DNA of 23,850 nt from Acidobacteriota bacterium (GTDB lineage Bacteria > Acidobacteriota > Terriglobia > Terriglobales > Acidobacteriaceae). The position numbers and the translations under genes are program-made. The stretch is taken from the NCBI GenBank assembly GCA_021809235.1, contig JAKBAG010000010.1:1-23850 (forward strand), read 5' to 3'. Below, piece by piece: positions 19,477 to 23,850 of the stretch (positions are counted from its first letter, which is position 1; each line of letters opens with the position of its first letter). The notes below the pieces were generated by a model, which saw nothing but the letters and a program-made list of their open reading frames with translations, was not told where the DNA came from and did no database searches.

Positions 19477-22243
19477 CGGCGTTCTCCCCTGATTCGTCAT
19501 TCACTTCGGCAAGCATCAGTTCCGGCACACGGCACAGCGCCTGCATGCCACAGTGTTTGCAGGTATCCGGAAATTTCTTGGGTCGCACGGCTGCCTCTCC
19601 ACGCAGAAACTCCTGCGCCAGAGCAGTAAGCGTGGTGCGCCATGCATCCAAATGCTCCTGCGTGAGGGGATGTTTGACCAGCGATGCGATCCCTTGGATA
19701 TTCGGTAGCAGAGTTTCTGTTGCATTGCGTACCAGGCCCTGAAAACGGCGCTTATCCTCGGCGATGACAAGGTTGGCAAATACCAGTCCTTCCAGATCTT
19801 CTGCCGGAGGATGCAATGCGTAGAGCGGCAGTTGCACATCGTCGGGACGGTCTCCGAGCCAGGATTTGGGACCGTGCTCACTCGTCTTGTAATCCAGAAT
19901 CAGAAGCCGATCTCCAACGCGGTCCTGGCGATCCACGCGGATTGAAAGGCGCAGCCCTGCGATGACGACCTCTTCGGTAATCTCGCATCCGTGCACGGTG
20001 AAGGCATGCCTGCTGGCCTCGTAGTGCAGCCACAGTTGCAGCAGCTTGATCATGCGTTGCCGCTCCAGGGCAACCAATGTGGGTGAGATGGTCTCCGACT
20101 GCAGCGCGTCTGGACTGCCCGCCAGAGCACGGTCCACATGCCGTTCGACCAACTGATCGAGCGGCATGGGCGTTGCGGACTGGATACAGTTCTGAAGATC
20201 CTCAAGCGTACGCAGTCCGCCGTGTTCTCCCCAGATGCCGCTGAGTGCGGCATGGAGCAGCCGACCACGCAAACTGGCGGAGATGCCAGGTTCTGCCGCC
20301 TGGGGTGGATCCATGCGTAGCCGATGTGCAGCAAATGCGCGAAAGGGGCAGAGCGACTGATGCGTGAGCAGGCTGGAGCCGCCATGAGCCGCTCTGGAAT
20401 CATCGATTGACATGTGCGGGGCTGCATCTGCGTTGGCTGGGATTGCCGCAGCCGTTGCTTGTCCAGCAGCATGCAGGTATGCACTGGGATCCGTTGTGAA
20501 ACTGGCATCTGCAGACGAGTGCAGATGCCCGGCGAGCGCGAGGACGGGAGCTGATGGGAAGCGACCGCCATCCTGATGCAGGGGGGAATAGCTGAAGCGC
20601 AGCTCTCCGGACATTCTCGCTATCCGTTGCAGCGTGGCATCGGAGTGAGCAATATCCAACTCCAGGCTGGCGTGCGGCATCTGTGCCTCCACCTGAACGG
20701 CGAGCGGCAGCAGGGGATTGGGCTTACCGGTTGAGGGCCACTGGCTGCTGTCAGCGCCCAGAAACCAGATGCCATCTGCAACCAGACCGGCAGATTCAGC
20801 CGGAGTGCTGATCTGGATCTGCGGAGCCTGCGCTTCGGTCGAGAAGGACTTTTCGTCGAGCAGATGCTGCAGCAGGCGCAGGAACTGCGGCAGGGTGACC
20901 GTGGCAGCACTGACGGCACGGACCACTGCGCAGGAGTCGAGAACTGCAAGGAACTGACGATGCGCCTGATAGGCTGTGCTGTCCAGCGCGGTTGCGTCGA
21001 TCCACAGGCTTTCAGCCAGATAATCCGAGACACATGTACACCAGTCATCCACCGTCTGTTGCTCGGGAGCCAGCGTCTGTTGAGCGTTGCGCAGGCGCAG
21101 GCTCCAACTTGCAGCACCATACTTTTCTGCTGCCCTGCAGAAGGATTCCTGACTCCACTCCGTTCTGGCCATCTCGCCGCTTTGCAGGCGATCAAAGATG
21201 CCCAGCAGTTGCGTCTGCTCGGTTTTATTCTCCGTAAAGCAACCCGTTGTCAGCAACCACAACAGCTCGGTTTCTGTCACCGGCTCGTTGCCCCATCGCA
21301 GCATCTGCATTGCGGCACGGACCATTGGTTGCGATGCCAACGGAAGACCGTGGGTGAACTCGACAACCAGCGGCTCCTGACCAGACTGTAGCAACTGGCT
21401 CTGACCGCGTTCCAGAGGTCCGCGGAGCTCATCGGCACGCGGCGCCAGAATGATCCATCGCCCCTGTGGCTGCTGCGCAACCTGCGCGGCAATCCAGCGG
21501 AAGCAGGCCGCAATCTCTGACTCCGCATCGGGGTATTCCTGATAGTGAATGGAAGGCGGAGCGCTAGGGATAGCTTCCAGTTGCCAGTCTCCAAAAGCAT
21601 CCAGTAACCGGCGCTGGGCAGGCAACAGGCGGTCAAAGCCAACCAGAAGAAGCGCGGGTTGCCGGAACCCCGGATTCTGTTCGAGCTGCTCGGCCAGCAG
21701 CATGGGAAGCTGGCTAACGCTGATGCACTGCTCCCGCCGACAACGCTGCTGAAAGAGCTGCAGCCATTGGCTGAAGATGCCTGCGTCTCCGCTCCATCCC
21801 TGTCGCCTGCCGGGGGCCAGCAGCTCCGGACAGTGCGAGCACAGAAGGGAATGCGCTTGCATGGCCAGCGAGGCCTCCCGCAGCGAACCACCCACAACTG
21901 CGTTCGATTGCTGTGAGGCAATAGCAGAGGACCAGAGGACTAGCTCCTGGGCTGTGGTGAGAACCGCAGACCTGAGTGGCGAGGAGACTTCCGAGGACGG
22001 AGTGTCCAAGGCAATTTGCTGCCAGAGCATATGCAGCCATGTGTCCCAGGAATGAATCGAAGGTGATGTCCAGGCGAGGCATCCTGACAGCTTCTGCTGC
22101 TCATCGTAGCAAGAGCGGATGGCACGTGCGCTGCGCTCGGTTAGCGTGAGGATCGTGCGTCCGCTGTCCAGCCATGCCTGGCGATGCTGTTCCATACGGG
22201 TCCGGGATGTCTTACCTGAAGGGATACGCACCTCGCCGAGCAC
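19466..22243 (-). CDS. AddB-like PD-(D/E)XK nuclease with Fe-S cysteines (probable DNA repair protein)
   Basis: The 925-residue partner of the helicase encoded just downstream. The N-terminus (RTILTLTERSARAIRSCYDEQ...WTSPSIHSWDTWLHMLW) resembles the 'probable DNA repair protein' relatives of AddB (TIGR03623 type), in which the helicase-like fold is degenerate; no Walker A is visible. The C-terminal nuclease has D784-Y785-K786 (LLILDYKTSE) and QLPLYAL. Four cysteines match the AddB iron-sulfur staple: C632 (SLCPFRAFAAHR) and C895, C898, C904 (C-x2-C-x5-C). The start is GTG 22243, with GGAG at 5-nt spacing; ATG 22195 is a shorter alternative without a visible ribosome site. It is first in a two-gene operon, with its stop inside the helicase gene. 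It is expected to bind DNA ends and cut one strand. Confidence 0.85.
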   Translation of the reverse strand: MLGEVRIPSGKTSRTRMEQHRQAWLDSGRTILTLTERSARAIRSCYDEQQKLSGCLAWTSPSIHSWDTWLHMLWQQIALDTPSSEVSSPLRSAVLTTAQELVLWSSAIASQQSNAVVGGSLREASLAMQAHSLLCSHCPELLAPGRRQGWSGDAGIFSQWLQLFQQRCRREQCISVSQLPMLLAEQLEQNPGFRQPALLLVGFDRLLPAQRRLLDAFGDWQLEAIPSAPPSIHYQEYPDAESEIAACFRWIAAQVAQQPQGRWIILAPRADELRGPLERGQSQLLQSGQEPLVVEFTHGLPLASQPMVRAAMQMLRWGNEPVTETELLWLLTTGCFTENKTEQTQLLGIFDRLQSGEMARTEWSQESFCRAAEKYGAASWSLRLRNAQQTLAPEQQTVDDWCTCVSDYLAESLWIDATALDSTAYQAHRQFLAVLDSCAVVRAVSAATVTLPQFLRLLQHLLDEKSFSTEAQAPQIQISTPAESAGLVADGIWFLGADSSQWPSTGKPNPLLPLAVQVEAQMPHASLELDIAHSDATLQRIARMSGELRFSYSPLHQDGGRFPSAPVLALAGHLHSSADASFTTDPSAYLHAAGQATAAAIPANADAAPHMSIDDSRAAHGGSSLLTHQSLCPFRAFAAHRLRMDPPQAAEPGISASLRGRLLHAALSGIWGEHGGLRTLEDLQNCIQSATPMPLDQLVERHVDRALAGSPDALQSETISPTLVALERQRMIKLLQLWLHYEASRHAFTVHGCEITEEVVIAGLRLSIRVDRQDRVGDRLLILDYKTSEHGPKSWLGDRPDDVQLPLYALHPPAEDLEGLVFANLVIAEDKRRFQGLVRNATETLLPNIQGIASLVKHPLTQEHLDAWRTTLTALAQEFLRGEAAVRPKKFPDTCKHCGMQALCRVPELMLAEVNDESGENADEL

Positions 22244-22257
22244 AACGGCTCCGGGAA

Positions 22258-22263
22258 TAGAAT
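22258..22263 (+). promoter_or_regulatory. Candidate -10 element of the CusF-SCO gene
   Basis: TAGAAT matches the -10 consensus at five of six positions and would start transcription about 7 nt on, at 22270, exactly at the GTG/ATG start region. There is no recognisable -35 hexamer. If real, the mRNA is leaderless or nearly so. Confidence 0.3.
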
Positions 22264-22272
22264 GGGGGGGTG

Positions 22273-23187
22273 ATGTTGAAACTGCGAGTAACCGGTCTTT
22301 TTCTTGCCATGCTGCTTCTGCCTTCGCTACTGGTGATGGGTTGCCATAAGCAACCGCAATCGACAGAAACCAGCGACGACAGTTCCTTCAAAGTGTATCC
22401 CCTGCGCGGCAAGATTCTGGCCACTGATCCGGCCACCGGACAGGTAACCATCGCGCATGAGGCCATTCCGGGCTATATGGAAGCGATGACCATGGAATAC
22501 AAACTGCGCGACAGCAGAATCATAGGCGACCTGCATCCAGGGGATATGGTCACCGCGGACCTGATGATCTCGCAGCTCCCACAGGGCGGTGTTTATGTTG
22601 ATCATTTTGTGGTCATCGGTCAGGCCAAGCCGGACTATAAACCAGCCGTGCAGTTTCACGTTCCCACGCCGGGCGACGTGGTACCGGACTTCAAACTGAC
22701 TAACGAGAATGGCAAGGTGATTCATCTGCACGCCTTCCGGGGCAAGGCCGTGCTGCTCACCTTCATCTACACCCGTTGTCCACTGCCAAACTTCTGTCCG
22801 CGCGTGACCCGCAACTTTGCTGTTCTGGAGAAAAGCCTGCTCCAGAACAAGCAGCTCTATGCCCGAACGCATCTTATCTGCGCCAGCTTTGATCCGGAAA
22901 ACGATACGCCCGCACGTCTGAAGTCCTATGGTCAGGAGTACATTGGCAGCGATGATCCCCATGCTTTTTCACACTGGGATTTTGCGGTTTCCAGCAAGCA
23001 GGAACTGGCTCCACTGGCGCATTACTTTGACGTGGGCATCACAGACGAAGCGGATGGCACCATCACCCACACGCTTTCGACAACACTGATTGGCCCCGAC
23101 GGCAAGGTGGTCAAGTTCTATCCCGGTAATGACTGGACGGCGCAGGAGCTGCTCACCGATCTGGAACATCTTCCCGCAGGTCGCTGA
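22273..23187 (+). CDS. CusF-like domain fused to SCO1/SenC copper-chaperone lipoprotein
   Basis: A 304-residue exported protein with a lipoprotein-type signal (hydrophobic core, then VMGC with C24 as the probable lipidation site). Residues about 38-118 form a CusF-like copper-binding domain (YPLRGKILATDPATGQVTIAHEAIPGYMEAMTMEYKL...LHPGDMV), with candidate His and Met ligands. Residues about 130-300 are a thioredoxin-like SCO/SenC domain (VPDFKLTNENGKVIHL, FRGKAVLLTFIYTRCPLPNFCP). The copper-site cysteines C169 and C175 are five residues apart rather than the usual three; the third ligand is probably H266 (ITHTLSTTLIGPDGK). SCO proteins deliver copper to, or keep reduced, the CuA site of cytochrome oxidase. 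ATG 22273 is preceded in frame by GTG 22270 and by a run of seven Gs. No oxidase genes are in the window. Confidence 0.88.
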   Translation: MLKLRVTGLFLAMLLLPSLLVMGCHKQPQSTETSDDSSFKVYPLRGKILATDPATGQVTIAHEAIPGYMEAMTMEYKLRDSRIIGDLHPGDMVTADLMISQLPQGGVYVDHFVVIGQAKPDYKPAVQFHVPTPGDVVPDFKLTNENGKVIHLHAFRGKAVLLTFIYTRCPLPNFCPRVTRNFAVLEKSLLQNKQLYARTHLICASFDPENDTPARLKSYGQEYIGSDDPHAFSHWDFAVSSKQELAPLAHYFDVGITDEADGTITHTLSTTLIGPDGKVVKFYPGNDWTAQELLTDLEHLPAGR

Positions 23188-23351
23188 CGCACTGTAGTAA
23201 GCCTTTCGGTAGACTCCTTAAGCTCAAAAGCAGAGTTCCTGCATCGCCCGGATGGGTTGTCTCATCCGATAATCAGTGCTCTGCTGTGCGTTTGGCATCC
23301 GGCGCCTGGAGTAAGGTTGTTCCGCGAGCACGGGATTTCCAGGAGCATGCA

Positions 23352-23756
23352 ATGATGGATGTAGTGAGGTTTTCTTCCATGGCGAAAGTTACGCTTTTCT
23401 TTGCTGCATTGTTCATTGCCCTGGGTCTGGTGGGATTCGTGGGAACCGGAAGCCAGCATCCGACGGCACTGATTCCTGCTGCGCTCGGCCTGTTGCTGGG
23501 CATCTTTGGCGCGCTGTCTTTCTCTCCGGATGCAGGCCGGCGCAAGCTCTTCATGCACATCAATGTGACACTTGCGCTGCTGGGATTTCTGGCCACCATC
23601 ATGGGGCTGGTCCAGTGGGCACTGTGGATGGCGGGTCACGCGGTCAAGAATCCGGCGGCTGCGGAATCGAAGGCTGCCATGGCTGTTTTGTGCCTGATCT
23701 ATGTGGTGCTGTCGGTGCGGTCCTTTATTCAGGCGCGTCGCAGCGGAATCGTTTAG
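23352..23756 (+). CDS. Four-helix membrane protein of unknown function
   Basis: A 134-residue protein with four predicted transmembrane helices: VTLFFAALFIALGLVGFVG, ALIPAALGLLLGIFGALSF, INVTLALLGFLATIMGLV and AAMAVLCLIYVVLSVRSFI. A short basic C-terminus (QARRSGIV) follows. The 'GTGSQHPTALIPA' loop and the 'LCLIYVVLSVRSFI' helix resemble a small conserved membrane protein I associate with Acidobacteria and Planctomycetes; its role is not known. AGGAG (23341-23345) 6 nt before ATG 23352 supports this start over an upstream in-frame ATG at 23286. The gap before it (23188-23351) contains only a weak 6-bp hairpin (23249-23268). Confidence 0.75.
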   Translation: MMDVVRFSSMAKVTLFFAALFIALGLVGFVGTGSQHPTALIPAALGLLLGIFGALSFSPDAGRRKLFMHINVTLALLGFLATIMGLVQWALWMAGHAVKNPAAAESKAAMAVLCLIYVVLSVRSFIQARRSGIV

Positions 23757-23799
23757 GCAGGCAACCATGCGCGGAAATCTTCGCTCGGGAGGAATGACA

Positions 23800-23850
23800 A
23801 TGCAGGCCGAACGTGGTGTACGTGGCGGCGGCCGTCCGTCTGCCAACCTC
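23800..23850 (+). CDS. Start of an unidentified gene (cut by window end)
   Basis: GGGAGG (23787-23792) lies 7 nt before ATG 23800, which opens a frame (MQAERGVRGGGRPSANL) that is still open at the window edge. An in-frame ATG at 23794 is too close to the ribosome site. Seventeen residues are too few to identify a product. Its position 43 nt after the four-helix protein gene suggests the same transcript. Confidence 0.45.
   Translation, partial: MQAERGVRGGGRPSANL

Noticed and set aside
22195..22243. SGKTS near the AddB-like N-terminus as a Walker A motif
   Set aside because: It lacks the GxxxxGK spacing and following hydrophobic helix, lies ahead of the conserved domain start, and is present only if the GTG start is correct.
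1..23850. CRISPR array, insertion sequence, prophage or toxin-antitoxin module
   Set aside because: No regularly spaced repeats, transposase or integrase motifs, or paired small toxin/antitoxin genes were found on either strand.

Overview
The window looks like ordinary chromosomal DNA from an Acidobacteriota species, probably the Terriglobia/Acidobacteriaceae group. This is inferred from the moderately high GC, the large secreted S53 peptidase with a C-terminal Ig-like repeat and membrane segments, the fused CusF-SCO lipoprotein, the YncE-like beta-propeller and the many GTG starts. No 16S gene is present to prove it. I see no transposase, integrase, phage gene, CRISPR array or plasmid function.

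Layout. Positions 1-3123 (+) hold the end of a YncE-like beta-propeller protein, a GT4 glycosyltransferase and an overlapping GT-C/ArnT-like membrane glycosyltransferase. A tRNA-Arg(CCT) follows on the minus strand (3209-3285), diverging from ispG (3416-4642, isoprenoid MEP pathway). A half-size TSUP permease (minus, ending at 4697) converges on ispG and diverges from phoB.

Positions 5299-12234 (+) are a complete, collinear phosphate module: phoB, phoR, pstS, pstC, pstA, pstB, phoU. PstS captures phosphate in the periplasm, PstCA form the channel and PstB is the ATPase. PhoU relays transporter state to the PhoR kinase, which phosphorylates PhoB, which in turn should activate pst. Tandem hairpins follow phoR, candidate Pho-box-like heptamers precede pstS, and a 15-bp hairpin with a TTCG loop separates pstS from pstC. 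That hairpin would let the binding protein be made in excess over the channel.

Positions 12239-22243 are all minus strand: a small two-helix membrane protein, a secreted S53 (kumamolisin-like) peptidase with a strong terminator and a repeat-dense upstream region, and a two-gene double-strand-break repair operon. The operon encodes an AddB-like PD-(D/E)XK nuclease with an iron-sulfur cysteine set, then an AddA/RecB-like helicase-nuclease that overlaps it by 11 nt. Only 26 bp from the addB-like start, a CusF-SCO copper lipoprotein gene is read divergently (+). It is followed by a four-helix membrane protein of unknown function and the first codons of another gene at the right edge.

No stretch longer than 300 bases lacks a gene. 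I found no clearly new system. The points most worth a second look are the overlapping palindromes upstream of the S53 gene, the hairpins and Pho-like repeats of the phosphate module, a short leader ORF before the GT4 gene, and the 26-bp divergent start region between the repair operon and the copper gene.
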